A stretch of 64,000 nucleotides of DNA from Alteromonas portus (GCF_005117025.1 NZ_SWCO01000001.1:124001-188000); one strand, 5' to 3'; positions 1 to 9,361 are shown, counted from the stretch's first letter. Made by a program: numbers and translations. Notes: generated from the sequence alone by a model not told the origin.

Positions 1-996
1 ATTGTCGACGGTATAAAATCCTGTCCAGTTTAACTCTATGCGCTCACCGGTAGTGCCGCCTGTGTCTGAACCTGACTCAGTGTTATCGTTTTCGTCTTTG
101 CGATAGTGTGCGCTTAGCGCTGAGCGATAGTCTGTGTTTTCAGGGGCAAATTCCCACCTTAATTTCGCACTAACTTGTGTGCCATCTGTCACGTTATCTG
201 AATCGGCGGGAAGGCCTGTTGTTACAAAGTCAGTGCCGTCGTAGTCGTTTTTGTACTGAACTGTGCGAAGGTTAGCTATTAACGTATGCTCAGAAGTAGC
301 AGCATAATTAAGGTTAATGCCCGCGGTCATATTGTCATAGCCATCATCTTCATTACCCACACGAGATACGTTATCTCCGTCAGTGCGAATATAGCTAGCG
401 TATGCAGAAACACCTACGTTATCGCTTTGCGAACGTGCGTTCATGCTACCTTGGAGTGTACCTTGTGTGCCAACTCCAGCAGAGAAGTCTACGTGTGATG
501 AACTGTCGGCAAACTGGCCTGATTTTGTGGTGATGCTTAATACACCACCGATAGCGCCGCTGCCCCATCTTGCGCTTTGCGGCCCGCGAACAAGCTCAAT
601 ACGCACCACGTTTGCGCTAGTGAGATGAGCAAGATCGACAAGGCTACCTTGGCCAATGTCATTAGCAATAACACCATCAATCAAAACAAGCAGATGGTTG
701 GTTTCACCGCCGCGCACGCGTAGCTCTGTTAATCCGCCAGGGCTGCCTGACTGAGACAAGCTAACGCCGGGTAGGCCGCGAATGAGATCGGTAAGTTGAA
801 GTGCACCCGAAGCTTTAATATCACTTTCAGTTAGTACCGATACTGAACCAGGAAGCTTGGTCAATGAAATAGGCAAACGCGTGCCTGTAACCGTTAAGGT
901 TTCGATATCTTGATCTGAAGTTTGAGCAAAGGCTGGTGTGCTTAAGCACGAAATAACAGCAGCGCTAATGGCTGCTTTAGTAAAATGTGTACGCAT
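1..996 (-). CDS. btuB: TonB-dependent receptor, BtuB-like, N-terminal part (cut by window edge)
   Basis: This outer-membrane receptor reads leftward from an ATG at 996 and leaves the window at base 1, so 332 N-terminal residues are visible. It opens with a signal peptide ending near AFAQ, then a TonB-box-like segment (ETLTVTG), then a plug domain containing LVLIDGV and the conserved VRIELVRGPQSARWGSGAIGG stretch. Beta-barrel strands follow. A cobalamin riboswitch lies directly upstream on the same strand, which points to vitamin B12 or another corrinoid as the ligand. Plug and barrel features are seen directly; the cobalamin assignment is inferred from the riboswitch. Regulation is expected to be repression when adenosylcobalamin is abundant. 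Confidence 0.88.
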   Translation of the reverse strand, partial: MRTHFTKAAISAAVISCLSTPAFAQTSDQDIETLTVTGTRLPISLTKLPGSVSVLTESDIKASGALQLTDLIRGLPGVSLSQSGSPGGLTELRVRGGETNHLLVLIDGVIANDIGQGSLVDLAHLTSANVVRIELVRGPQSARWGSGAIGGVLSITTKSGQFADSSSHVDFSAGVGTQGTLQGSMNARSQSDNVGVSAYASYIRTDGDNVSRVGNEDDGYDNMTAGINLNYAATSEHTLIANLRTVQYKNDYDGTDFVTTGLPADSDNVTDGTQVSAKLRWEFAPENTDYRSALSAHYRKDENDNTESGSDTGGTTGERIELNWTGFYTVDN

Positions 997-1092
997 GGTT
1001 TTTATGTTGTCTTTGATGCGCTCCACCCGAGCACATGATTAGGGAAAGTGCACGTTCTTGCTTAATTATGGATGTGAGCAAGCAAACGACAC

Positions 1093-1335
1093 CATGAAGT
1101 ACAGGCCGGTATCCGGGCTTACTCACCATCACTAGCAATATAATGGCTCTTTTGCCTTCCCATCTAATGGCGTTAAGTGCGCAATAGCGCGATAACGTAA
1201 AAGACAGTGGCGTATGAAAAGAAAACGACAGGGCGTTGAGTTCACCGTTGCGGGGGCAGCATCAGTTTTTCACTGATTTCCCGTTTAACTCTTGTCACTT
1301 AGGTTGTTTTAAAGCGTGACAAAAGCACCTACACG
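1093..1335 (-). promoter_or_regulatory. Cobalamin riboswitch
   Basis: On the minus strand the 5' leader of the BtuB-like gene carries the hallmarks of the cobalamin (B12-box) riboswitch: GCTGCCCCCGCAACGGT at about 1243-1261, preceded by a short GGGAAATCAGTGAAAAACTG hairpin, and downstream the AAGCCCGGATACCGGCCTG segment at 1102-1120. About 100 bases separate the end of the element from the ATG at 996. The exact ends are approximate. By family knowledge it turns off the receptor gene when coenzyme B12 binds. Confidence 0.92.
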
Positions 1336-1466
1336 CTAGCAAGTATATCTAAGTTAAAATGTGATAGCGAATACGGTTTCTTATACCTTACGCTTTTTCG
1401 TACCCGTATACGGTTATTGGGCAAGGGTCATTGAAAAAGCGTTTTTTCAGCAGTAAGGCTGCAGGC

Positions 1467-2450
1467 TCAGTAGCCCAATTTTAGCGGAGGCTCCTGTAGT
1501 GCGGATAGCTGCTCTTTCAAAGCAAGTATTTGGCCTTCCCAGTATTTATCTTCAGCAAACCAAGGAAATGCCCGAGGAAATGCTGGGTCTTCCCAACGTC
1601 GAGAAAGCCATGCCATATAATGCACCATTCGCATTGCACGAAGAGGTTCGATAAGGGGCAGTTGCGCCGAGTCAAACGAGTGAAATTCCTCGTAAGCTTC
1701 AACTAAGGTATCAAGCTGTAACAGCTGTTGCTGACGGTCGCCGCTTAACATCATCCATAAGTCTTGGATCGCAGGCCCCATGCGGCAATCATCTAAATCA
1801 ACGAAGGTTGGGCCATCGCGCCATAGTATATTACCTGGGTGGCAGTCGCCGTGAAGACGAATGCTTGATGTTGGCCTATAAGCCTTTTTAGTTGCCTCTA
1901 TCACGGGGTCGAGTATGGCGAAGAACGCCGTTTTTAGATGCTCAGGCAGCAGCGTACTTTGCAATAGAACCTGCTTGGGCTCATTCAGGTAGCTTTCAAT
2001 ATCAATTGAAGGGCGATGAGTAAACCCTTTCGCTGAGGCAACGCGGTGGATACGACCAATGAAACGCCCCATCCATTCAAGCTGGTCAAGGTTGTCATTC
2101 TCGAATTGTCTGCCGCCTACTGAAGGAAATAGCGCAAATCGATAGTCAGTTTCTGCCACCGTGTGATGATGCAGTGTGCTGCCGTTTAGAGCCATAGGCG
2201 CGGCCAACGGGATTTCACTTTCAATAAGTTCAGCGGCAAACTCGTGCTCTTCAAGAATTTGCGCATCTGTCCATCGGCCGGGACGATAGAATTTCGCAAC
2301 GTAGCGCTGGCCATCTTCAGCCAAAAATTGGTATACGCGGTTTTCATAGCTGTTAAGCGCAAGTAGTCCGCTTTGAAGAAAAATGCCCTGGCTTTCCAGG
2401 GCATCTAATATGGTGTCTGGGCTAAGCCCAGAGAAAGAAAAATCTGTCAT
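1467..2450 (-). CDS. srkA: Stress response kinase A (SrkA/YihE/RdoA family)
   Basis: A 327-residue cytoplasmic protein of the aminoglycoside-phosphotransferase-like kinase fold. The Brenner-type catalytic loop LHGDCHPGNILW and the metal-binding FVDLDDC segment are both present, and length fits the family. In E. coli the homologue is a Ser/Thr kinase that protects against stress-induced death. The ATG overlaps the TGA of the upstream ccoG by four bases (ATGA, 2447-2450), so the two genes are translationally coupled. In E. coli the neighbour is dsbA; coupling to ccoG differs from that arrangement. Confidence 0.9.
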   Translation of the reverse strand: MTDFSFSGLSPDTILDALESQGIFLQSGLLALNSYENRVYQFLAEDGQRYVAKFYRPGRWTDAQILEEHEFAAELIESEIPLAAPMALNGSTLHHHTVAETDYRFALFPSVGGRQFENDNLDQLEWMGRFIGRIHRVASAKGFTHRPSIDIESYLNEPKQVLLQSTLLPEHLKTAFFAILDPVIEATKKAYRPTSSIRLHGDCHPGNILWRDGPTFVDLDDCRMGPAIQDLWMMLSGDRQQQLLQLDTLVEAYEEFHSFDSAQLPLIEPLRAMRMVHYMAWLSRRWEDPAFPRAFPWFAEDKYWEGQILALKEQLSALQEPPLKLGY

Positions 2451-3877
2451 CGATAAAGGAATTTAGTTGGTTCATCAACGGTAACCGTTTCCCCATCAAT
2501 TGTGGTGGTTACACTGATAAAAATATCGGTAACCGTATCTTCCAGATTATAAGCGTCAGTTGCAACAGAAATTGGTGTGCTGTATACCGCCCCACCTTTA
2601 ACTGTTACCTTTTGCTCACCAATGTATTTGTAGTCAGGCAATCCTTTTATCGCAATCGTGTATGACTGGGTTTGCTGCGTTTTATTAAGCACTTTTATGG
2701 TGTAAACGTTCTCAATAAGCCCTTCATTAGTTTCGCGATATAGCGAGTTTCTGTCGCGGATAATGTCTACTTCTGTAGGGCTACGCATCCAAATATTAGC
2801 GAACAGCAGACCGATCATAACGACGAGCACGACAAAATAGCCAATTAACTTAGGGCGCAATACATGGGTTTTACCGCCAGCGAGTTCTTCTTCGGAAGTG
2901 AAGCTTATCAAACCCTTAGGATAACCCATCTTATCCATAACGCCGTTACAGGCATCAACACAAGCACCGCAGTTGATGCATTCGTATTGTAAGCCGTTTC
3001 GAATATCTATACCGGTTGGGCATACCTGAACACATAAATTACAGTCTATACAGTCGCCTAAACCTTTTTCCTTTACTTGCTCGTGACTAAGTTTACGTGG
3101 TCGCGGGCCTCGCTGTTCACCACGTTTGGCGTCGTACGATACAGTAAAGGTATCTTTGTCGAACATGGCCGACTGGAAACGCGCATACGGGCAAATGTGC
3201 GTACACATGATTTCTCGCATGTAACCTGCGTTTCCGTAGGTGCATACCGCAAAGAAAATAACCGACAAACCTGCCCAGAAGCTGGTGTTAAACGTTACAA
3301 AATCGATAAACAGTGCATCAATTGGCGTGAAGTAGCCAACAAAGGTCAAAGCGGTTAACAGCGCTACCAATACCCAAGCGGTATGCTTAGCCGTTTTACG
3401 CAAGAATTTATCCACATCCATTTTGCGTGCATCTAGCGCTATACGCTTGTTACGCGGGCCTTCAAACTTCTCTTCAAACCACGTGTAAATGTATACCCAT
3501 GTTGTTTGAGGGCACATAAATCCACACCACACGCGACCAGCGAAAGTGGTGACAAAGAACAACGCAAAGGCGGAAACTATAAATATATAGGCCAGCAAAG
3601 TAAGATCTTGAGGCCATAAGGTTAGTGAGAAGATGGTAAATCGCTGCTCGCCGATGTCGAGTAGCACGGCTTGATGCCCGTTGTACTGAATCCATGGAAT
3701 GATGGCAAAAAGGCCCAAAAAGAAAAGGCCAAACATGCGTCTAAACGTCTCTAAAGGGCCTTGTACAGCACGCACATAAATACGGCTACGAGAGTCGTGG
3801 CGTTTACCTTCAGGACCCCCTTTGGGTTTATGTACCTTTACCGGTGTAACGGTTTTTACCGGTATTTGTTCATTCAT
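2447..3877 (-). CDS. ccoG: Cytochrome c oxidase accessory protein CcoG (RdxA/FixG)
   Basis: A 476-residue membrane protein with several hydrophobic segments in the first half, a polyferredoxin core with two Cys clusters (CIDCNLCVQVCPTG and CINCGACVDAC), another conserved pair (CGFMCPQ), and a C-terminal Ig-like FixG domain. The family is needed for maturation of cbb3-type cytochrome oxidase and has been linked to copper reduction during its assembly. It is the first gene of a two-gene unit with srkA. No ccoNOPQ genes are in the window. A candidate FNR-type site lies about 65 bases upstream of its ATG. Confidence 0.95.
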   Translation of the reverse strand: MNEQIPVKTVTPVKVHKPKGGPEGKRHDSRSRIYVRAVQGPLETFRRMFGLFFLGLFAIIPWIQYNGHQAVLLDIGEQRFTIFSLTLWPQDLTLLAYIFIVSAFALFFVTTFAGRVWCGFMCPQTTWVYIYTWFEEKFEGPRNKRIALDARKMDVDKFLRKTAKHTAWVLVALLTALTFVGYFTPIDALFIDFVTFNTSFWAGLSVIFFAVCTYGNAGYMREIMCTHICPYARFQSAMFDKDTFTVSYDAKRGEQRGPRPRKLSHEQVKEKGLGDCIDCNLCVQVCPTGIDIRNGLQYECINCGACVDACNGVMDKMGYPKGLISFTSEEELAGGKTHVLRPKLIGYFVVLVVMIGLLFANIWMRSPTEVDIIRDRNSLYRETNEGLIENVYTIKVLNKTQQTQSYTIAIKGLPDYKYIGEQKVTVKGGAVYSTPISVATDAYNLEDTVTDIFISVTTTIDGETVTVDEPTKFLYR

Positions 3878-3940
3878 AGCTTAACCTTATGTGACGTAAC
3901 AAACTGCCTGTGCAGTATAACTGCGTTTAACACGTCATAA

Positions 3941-3954
3941 TTAATATAGATCAA
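3941..3954 (-). promoter_or_regulatory. Candidate FNR/Anr-type site upstream of ccoG
   Basis: Read on the minus strand the site is TTGATCTATATTAA, matching the FNR consensus TTGAT-N4-ATCAA at 9 of 10 fixed positions. It sits about 65 bases upstream of the ccoG start, where an activator site would be expected. cbb3-oxidase assembly genes are commonly oxygen-regulated by FNR-family proteins, so the location makes sense, but one short match is weak proof. Confidence 0.45.
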
Positions 3955-3981
3955 TAATGCGGCGTATGGTCTATCTTTTTA

Positions 3982-4005
3982 AAGTTTCAGTCAATACTGA
4001 AACTT
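3982..4005. repeat. Inverted repeat in the ccoG/4376 intergenic region
   Basis: AAGTTTCAG and CTGAAACTT form a perfect nine-base inverted repeat around a six-base loop. A run of six T begins eight bases later on the plus strand. The roughly 500-base gap 3878-4375 contains this repeat, two smaller hairpins (about 4268-4289 and 4294-4310) and the candidate FNR site, but no gene that I can support. The repeat could be an operator or part of a transcribed leader. Confidence 0.5.
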
Positions 4006-4375
4006 CAGAAAGTTTTTTGGTTTCATGTTTTCCCTGCGTCTTGATTAGGGCTGGTTGTAAAACTTTGCGTACAGTTAAAGGAAAGTTACTTACTAAAAAT
4101 AAAAGGTAACTGTCGTATTCGCGTTATCACAGCCTGCAAGTAATCAGTAGATATAAGTGTATTAGGTATACTAGCGTATAGATTGCTGTATTTATTAACA
4201 ACCAGACATCGAATTACTATCAGAAACAATAATATGGTCAATTACCGTGCAAATCATGTACAGTGGGAGCCGTTATAAAGTAAAACGGCAAAAAGTTGTG
4301 GTGCAACTTGTGGCTTAATTTACCCAATATTAGTGTTATCTGTAGTAAACGTCCGTCAAAGTTAGCTGAGAAGTC

Positions 4376-4747
4376 ATGTTTAGGTTCTTTATTATCGCTG
4401 CTGAAATTATTATTTTAATTATAGTGCTGCGATCCTCTTTTGTTCAGTATCTCTTTGAAGATATTCAAAATTCAGTTTCCGACTGGCTGGTATCTGTAGC
4501 CACTCTGCCTGAGCGAGAAGAACTACGTAGTTTAAAAGACAAAATAAATATTCGCTTAAGCCCCTTAAAGCCTTATCAGCAGAATTATGTAGAACAGATC
4601 ACCGCCGACAGTGCGAGCGTTAAACGCTTTTATCACACCTATTGTGAAAACGATGACATAAACCCCAATTTTACGGGAACTAAACGCGCTCAACTATGCC
4701 TAATCATTAAACAGTCGCCAGTTATGCAAGTAGCAAAGCGAGATTAA
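4376..4747 (+). CDS. Hypothetical membrane-anchored protein
   Basis: I do not recognise this 123-residue protein. It starts with one strongly hydrophobic segment (about residues 3-20, rich in Ile) and continues as a soluble, charged, mostly helical-looking tail containing two Cys (near residues 89 and 107). It therefore looks like a single-pass inner-membrane protein. It lies alone, about 110 bases before the DUF3016 gene on the same strand. No clear Shine-Dalgarno is visible beyond a weak GAGAAG. Confidence 0.65.
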   Translation: MFRFFIIAAEIIILIIVLRSSFVQYLFEDIQNSVSDWLVSVATLPEREELRSLKDKINIRLSPLKPYQQNYVEQITADSASVKRFYHTYCENDDINPNFTGTKRAQLCLIIKQSPVMQVAKRD

Positions 4748-4859
4748 CCGATTTCTACGAATAGGCTAAAGCCATAAGGTCGGTGCCTGGTTCCAATTAA
4801 TAGCGTACCAATACCTCGTAAAACCCACTGTTCAAACGGCTGTATTTAGGAGCATCAAA

Positions 4860-5405
4860 GTGAATAAATTACGTACATTTTCTTATTTAGGTTGTGCCAC
4901 TGCAGTTGGACTTCTTGTTGCATTCGCTCCCACTCATGCGGCAGAAGTTAAAATTACGTGGGAAGAGCCTGAAACGTATAGCGATGTTAAGCCAACCAAT
5001 GAGTCTCGCAAACGCTTTCGCGAACGTACATTGGAAGATTTAGAGCAGCATATTGTTGAGTTAGCCAGTGACTTACCTGATTCTCAAGTGCTGACTATGA
5101 CAGTGACTAACGTGGACTTGGCGGGGCAAGTATGGCCTAGTCAATTCGTCGGGTTCGGCTCAGGTGGTGGAAGCGATGTTCGCATTATCAAGCGCATAGA
5201 CATTCCAAGAATGGCGTTTAGTTACTCTTTGACTAACGCTGAAGGGGAAATCATTTTAAGTGGCGAAGATGTAAAACTCAAAGATATGGATTTTATGGAG
5301 TCGACAATCCGCCGTAATAGAACCGAATCTCTGACTTACGAAAAAGCCATGTTGAATGACTGGTTTGCCGACACGTTTTCTACTCAGGTAGCGGTCAACA
5401 ACTAG
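4860..5405 (+). CDS. DUF3016 domain-containing exported protein
   Basis: A 181-residue protein beginning at a GTG preceded by TAGGAG. Residues 1-27 form a signal peptide (cleavage near THAAEV). The remainder fits the DUF3016 family, with the typical opening VKITWEEPETYSDVKP, a central RRNRTESLTYEK region near the C-terminus and no catalytic motif that I recognise. Proteins of this family are periplasmic and uncharacterised. A strong hairpin terminator follows directly. Confidence 0.85.
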   Translation: MNKLRTFSYLGCATAVGLLVAFAPTHAAEVKITWEEPETYSDVKPTNESRKRFRERTLEDLEQHIVELASDLPDSQVLTMTVTNVDLAGQVWPSQFVGFGSGGGSDVRIIKRIDIPRMAFSYSLTNAEGEIILSGEDVKLKDMDFMESTIRRNRTESLTYEKAMLNDWFADTFSTQVAVNN

Positions 5406-5426
5406 TAAAGCACGCTAAGTACAAAT

Positions 5427-5456
5427 AAAAAAGGTCACATATAGTGACCTTTTTTG
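5427..5456. terminator. Bidirectional rho-independent terminator
   Basis: AAAGGTCAC and GTGACCTTT pair around a short ATATA-type loop, flanked by A and T runs on both sides. It serves the DUF3016 gene on the plus strand and, in reverse, the acyl-CoA dehydrogenase that ends at 5500. Confidence 0.85.
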
Positions 5457-5499
5457 CTTTCATAGCCCATATTTCACGGGCTATAGCAGTATAAGCTGC

Positions 5500-7260
5500 C
5501 TACAGATAATCAAACTCATTACCTGATATTGCAAGGGTACTTTCAGGGCCAGCTTTATAAGCGGCTTTGTGCGCATCGCGACGTACTAAGATACGTTCCA
5601 TGTAGAAGTCACGTGTCTTCATCTTAGACGCTGCAAGTACCGCATTACCAGAAGCTTGTGCTTTGTCGGCCATGCTGTACCACAGTACACCAATAAGTGA
5701 ATAGGCGCTGTACGCTAGGTAATCACAAGCAGCAGAAGCAGCGGTAGTGGCATCCATACCTAAGCAATCGGCTGAAGATGCACGCCAGTCATCAAGAATA
5801 CCTTGAGCTAGGCCTTTTGCCTCACTGTCTTGAATGTCGCTAACCAGTGCGTTAAACGCATTATAGGTCGCTTCCATCATCTGACCGCCATCTCGGGTAA
5901 GCTTTCGACCAATAAGGTCTAGCGCCTGAATACCATTGGTACCTTCATATAACATAGCAATGCGCACGTCGCGCATAAGTTGTTCCATACCCCATTCACG
6001 AATAAAGCCGTGACCACCAAATACTTGTACACCTAGGCTGGTGGTTTCAAGACCCATATCCGTCATAAAGGCTTTACAGATTGGGGTTAAAAACTGAAGT
6101 ATCTTATCGGCATCTTCTTTTTCTTGGCCTTCACCAAGCTTCTCTACATCCATAAACTTGGCGTAGAAAAGTGAAAGTGCACGGCATCCTTCAATCAATG
6201 ATTTCTGCGTAAGTAACATACGTGCTACGTCAGGTTGAAAGACGATTGGATCTGCTTTGCCTTCTGGATTTTGAATACCCTGAGGTGCGCGAGACTGCAC
6301 ACGTTCACGGGCGTAGGTCAGCGCGCCTTGGTAAGAGGCTTCTGCCGCGCCTAAACCTTGCAGGCCTACTTGGAAACGTGCATCGTTCATCATGGTGAAC
6401 ATGCATGCCAGCCCTTGGTTTTCTTCACCTACAAGGTAACCCGTTGCACCGTCAAAATTCATCACACAAGTCGGGCTCGCCTTGATCCCCATTTTGTGTT
6501 CGATGCTTCCCACTGACAAGCTGTTCGCCTCGCCAGGCTCATTGCTGGCATCTGGAAGGAACTTGGGCACTAAGAATAAGCTGATACCCTTAACGCCTTT
6601 AGGGGCGTCAGGTAGACGAGCTAGAACAAGGTGAATAACGTTCGAACTCCAGTCGTGATCACCTGCGGTAATAAAAATCTTATTACCGGTTACTTTATAG
6701 CTGCCGTCGCCTTGTGGCTCAGCTTTGGTGCTAAGCAAGCTCAAATCTGTTCCTGCGTGAGGTTCGGTCAGGTTCATGGTACCTGTCCACTCACCGCTGA
6801 TTAGCTTAGCAAGGTAGATATCTTTTAATTCTTTGCTCGCGTGCTTAGTAACCGCAAGTGTAGCGCTTTCAGTAAGCATGGTGGTTAAACGCCAGCTTAA
6901 GTTCGCCGCGTTTAGCATTTCATGAACAGGCACAGCCATGGTATACGGCAAGTCTTGCCCGTCGTACTCAGCAGTGCCTAGCATTGCATTCCAGCCGTTA
7001 GCAACATATTCCTGATAAGCATCAGCGAAGCCTTTGGGCGTGGTAATGTTGCCGTCTTTTAGCGTACAGCCTTCTTCATCGCCTTCACGGTTAAGCGGGG
7101 CAACCACATCCAAGGCAAATTTTGCGCCCTGCGCAATAATTTCGTTGGCCAGTTCGCTATCAAAGTCGCTGATACCGAGCTTTTCGTAGTGAGCATCAAG
7201 TCCAAGCCAGTCTTTTAACAAGAACTGAAAATCAGTCGTAGGGGCGTGGTACAGAGGCAT
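5500..7260 (-). CDS. Acyl-CoA dehydrogenase with C-terminal extension
   Basis: A 586-residue flavoprotein of the large acyl-CoA dehydrogenase class. It has the N-terminal helical domain, the middle FAD-binding beta domain (GTMNLTEPHAGTDLS, YKVTGNKIFITAGDHD), the C-terminal domain with the catalytic base region AMLYEGTNGIQALD, and the extra C-terminal helical module of the 580-600-residue enzymes. It oxidises acyl-CoA to enoyl-CoA in beta-oxidation; chain length is not evident. The ATG at 7260 is chosen over an upstream TTG at 7278 because AAGGAG lies eight bases before it. A PsrA-like palindrome is just upstream. Confidence 0.93.
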   Translation of the reverse strand: MPLYHAPTTDFQFLLKDWLGLDAHYEKLGISDFDSELANEIIAQGAKFALDVVAPLNREGDEEGCTLKDGNITTPKGFADAYQEYVANGWNAMLGTAEYDGQDLPYTMAVPVHEMLNAANLSWRLTTMLTESATLAVTKHASKELKDIYLAKLISGEWTGTMNLTEPHAGTDLSLLSTKAEPQGDGSYKVTGNKIFITAGDHDWSSNVIHLVLARLPDAPKGVKGISLFLVPKFLPDASNEPGEANSLSVGSIEHKMGIKASPTCVMNFDGATGYLVGEENQGLACMFTMMNDARFQVGLQGLGAAEASYQGALTYARERVQSRAPQGIQNPEGKADPIVFQPDVARMLLTQKSLIEGCRALSLFYAKFMDVEKLGEGQEKEDADKILQFLTPICKAFMTDMGLETTSLGVQVFGGHGFIREWGMEQLMRDVRIAMLYEGTNGIQALDLIGRKLTRDGGQMMEATYNAFNALVSDIQDSEAKGLAQGILDDWRASSADCLGMDATTAASAACDYLAYSAYSLIGVLWYSMADKAQASGNAVLAASKMKTRDFYMERILVRRDAHKAAYKAGPESTLAISGNEFDYL

Positions 7261-7273
7261 GGAAGACTCCTTT

Positions 7274-7291
7274 TTCAAACAAGTGTTTTAA
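7274..7291. promoter_or_regulatory. Possible PsrA-type fatty-acid regulator site
   Basis: The palindrome TTCAAACAAGTGTTTTAA, directly before the acyl-CoA dehydrogenase, resembles the published PsrA half-site pattern C/GAAAC-N4-GTTTG/C with one mismatch. PsrA controls fatty-acid degradation genes in many gammaproteobacteria. This is only a pattern match. The rest of the gap 7292-7607 shows nothing else I can identify. Confidence 0.35.
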
Positions 7292-7607
7292 TTTTGTCTA
7301 TTATAGTCACAAAAAGCGTAGTCCGAATAGTCCGTTAAAGGAAAGTTAATAATAAATTTGGATGATGTGGGGAGTGATCTATGCAGACTGATATTAAAGC
7401 AACACATAGGTTTACTTGGGCTCGTTGACTTTTAATGTGCGGCAAAGGTCATACAGGCGCTAATAATGATGTCTGACGTATTGATGTTAATATAGAACAG
7501 CGAACTCAAGTGGTAAGCTCGCTTGCAATTCATATTCTCGCAGGCATGCTTAGCCTACATTGAAATAACCCATTCACATACGCACAAGCAACACGGTACT
7601 TAAAAAC

Positions 7608-8399
7608 ATGAAGTTAGATAGCGCAAAGAACAACTTTAGAAATAGCAACGATGATGCGCAGAACCCAGTTTGTATTGTAACGGGGGGAAGCTTGGGGATC
7701 GGTTTTGCAGTATGCAAGCTGTTTAGTGAAAACGGTTATCACGTCATTAACCTGGATATTAGAGACTTTGAGCAAGTACTACCTAATGCTATCTGGAAGC
7801 CTTGTGATGTAAGTGTAGTGAGCAATATTAAGGCCGCTGTCAATGAGGTTATTGCTTCTCATCACCGCATAGATGCCTTGGTGTGTAACGCCGGTATACA
7901 TGTTTCAGCAACCATTGAAGACACTGATGAAGCGCTGCTCGATAAGGTACTAAACCTAAACGTAAAAGGGGCGTATGGCGCGATTAAGTCTTGCCTGCCA
8001 ACCATGAAAGAACAGGGCAGCGGTGCGATTGTGGTGATGGGCTCAGATCAGTCCTTTATTGGAAAGCGCAATTCGTTCGCCTACGGTGTCAGCAAAGGTG
8101 CATTGGCGTCTATGGCTAAAACCACCGCGCTTGACTACGCACCCTATAATATCCGCGTTAATGCGGTATGCCCGGGTACCATCGAAACACCGCTATTTCA
8201 TAACGCCATTGATAATTACGTGGCACGTTCTGGGGCAGATAAAAATGAAGTAGTAGCCGAAGAAGCCGCTGCGCAGCCTATAGGACGTTTGGGCCAGCCC
8301 GAAGATGTAGCTGAACTGACTTATTTCCTATGCAGTAACAAAGCCTCGTTCATCACGGGCAGCTTGTATGCGGTGGATGGGGGCTACACAGCACAATAG
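7608..8399 (+). CDS. SDR-family oxidoreductase (probable sugar/polyol dehydrogenase)
   Basis: A 263-residue classical short-chain dehydrogenase. The cofactor motif TGGSLGIG, the NAG motif (CNAGIH), the catalytic Ser (MGSDQS) and the YGVSK Tyr-Lys pair are all present, and it ends with the usual DGGYTA. The acidic residue after beta-2 (NLDIRD) suggests NAD preference. It is followed by a lactonase-like amidohydrolase and faces a convergent enolase-type dehydratase and aldolase. Together these suggest oxidation of an aldose to a lactone as the first step of a non-phosphorylative sugar pathway; the substrate is unknown. Confidence 0.85.
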   Translation: MKLDSAKNNFRNSNDDAQNPVCIVTGGSLGIGFAVCKLFSENGYHVINLDIRDFEQVLPNAIWKPCDVSVVSNIKAAVNEVIASHHRIDALVCNAGIHVSATIEDTDEALLDKVLNLNVKGAYGAIKSCLPTMKEQGSGAIVVMGSDQSFIGKRNSFAYGVSKGALASMAKTTALDYAPYNIRVNAVCPGTIETPLFHNAIDNYVARSGADKNEVVAEEAAAQPIGRLGQPEDVAELTYFLCSNKASFITGSLYAVDGGYTAQ

Positions 8400-8485
8400 A
8401 AAGGGATGAATAGATAGGACTGAATAGAAAAGCAGCGCGAAATGTCTTATCAGCAATAGCATAAACTAAGGTTTTATAAACAACG

Positions 8486-9361
8486 ATGAGCAAGCCTTCA
8501 ATCACTTGGATAGATCCTCATATCCACTTTTTTGCCCTAGACGAAGGGCACTATGACTGGCTGAAACCAGCCAATGCCCCCTTCTGGCCAGATAAAAAAG
8601 CGATTGCAAAACATACTACAGAGCACTTGCTCTATCGCGTTTCGTTAGGGCAGTTAGGCGGTTTTGTTCACATTGAAGCGGGTTACGATAACGAGAGACC
8701 CTGGCGTGAAATTGCGTTCTTGGAGCGTCATTGTACGCTGCCATTCCGCTCAGTTGGGTGTATCGATTTAACAGAAAATAGTGTTGGCAGTCATATCGAT
8801 AAGCTAAAGCAGTACCCCTCAATACGTGGGCTTCGTCATATATTAGATGAAGATGCTGAAGTACTTTTACGCACCCCTAAAGTTAAATGGGGGCTTTCTC
8901 ATATGGCGTCACAAGGCTTGTCTTTTGAGGCCCAGTTAAATCTTGCAGATAGCAATGCTGTGCATGCACTGCTAACGGTATTAGAACAAACACCCTCGCT
9001 AAACGTGGCTGTAAACCATGCTGCAATAGCGCCGATTGACGTAAATAGCTTTGCGTTTAAAACATGGCGGCAGAATATTCGCGACTTGAATGAAACGCAG
9101 CAAGTTGTGTTTAAGTTCTCGGGATTAGAAATGCAAGATCGCCGTTGGCAGTGGCAGCGTGCGTCTTATATTTTTGAAACCTTGTTGGACACCGTTGGCA
9201 CAAATCACATGATGTTTGCCAGCAACTTCCCGCTGTGTCAGTGGCGAATGCCGTATGCGGCGCTGTGGCAAGGGTTTGTCAATATGACAACGCCGCTTAC
9301 TGAAACGCAAAAAGCGGCGCTGCTGTACGAAAATGCGAAGCGGTGGTACGACATCGCGTAA
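8486..9361 (+). CDS. Amidohydrolase family 2 protein (probable sugar lactonase)
   Basis: A 291-residue TIM-barrel amidohydrolase (PF04909 type). The first metal-site strand shows the His-x-His motif in DPHIHFF, later strands show the VNHAA and FKFSGLE segments, and the last strand shows MFASNFPLC, which is the usual SNFP form in this subfamily. Family members include L-fucono- and L-rhamnono-lactonases that work with SDR sugar dehydrogenases. Its place 86 bases after an SDR supports lactone hydrolysis. An alternative is hydrolysis of a related small acid. Confidence 0.82.
   Translation: MSKPSITWIDPHIHFFALDEGHYDWLKPANAPFWPDKKAIAKHTTEHLLYRVSLGQLGGFVHIEAGYDNERPWREIAFLERHCTLPFRSVGCIDLTENSVGSHIDKLKQYPSIRGLRHILDEDAEVLLRTPKVKWGLSHMASQGLSFEAQLNLADSNAVHALLTVLEQTPSLNVAVNHAAIAPIDVNSFAFKTWRQNIRDLNETQQVVFKFSGLEMQDRRWQWQRASYIFETLLDTVGTNHMMFASNFPLCQWRMPYAALWQGFVNMTTPLTETQKAALLYENAKRWYDIA

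Noticed and set aside
286..628. Plus-strand frames near the left edge
   Set aside because: They are antisense to the BtuB-like receptor, whose protein motifs are clear on the minus strand.
4268..4310. Two adjacent small hairpins upstream of the 4376 gene
   Set aside because: They are short, the region is AT-rich and there is no known RNA family pattern; noted only in the intergenic entry.
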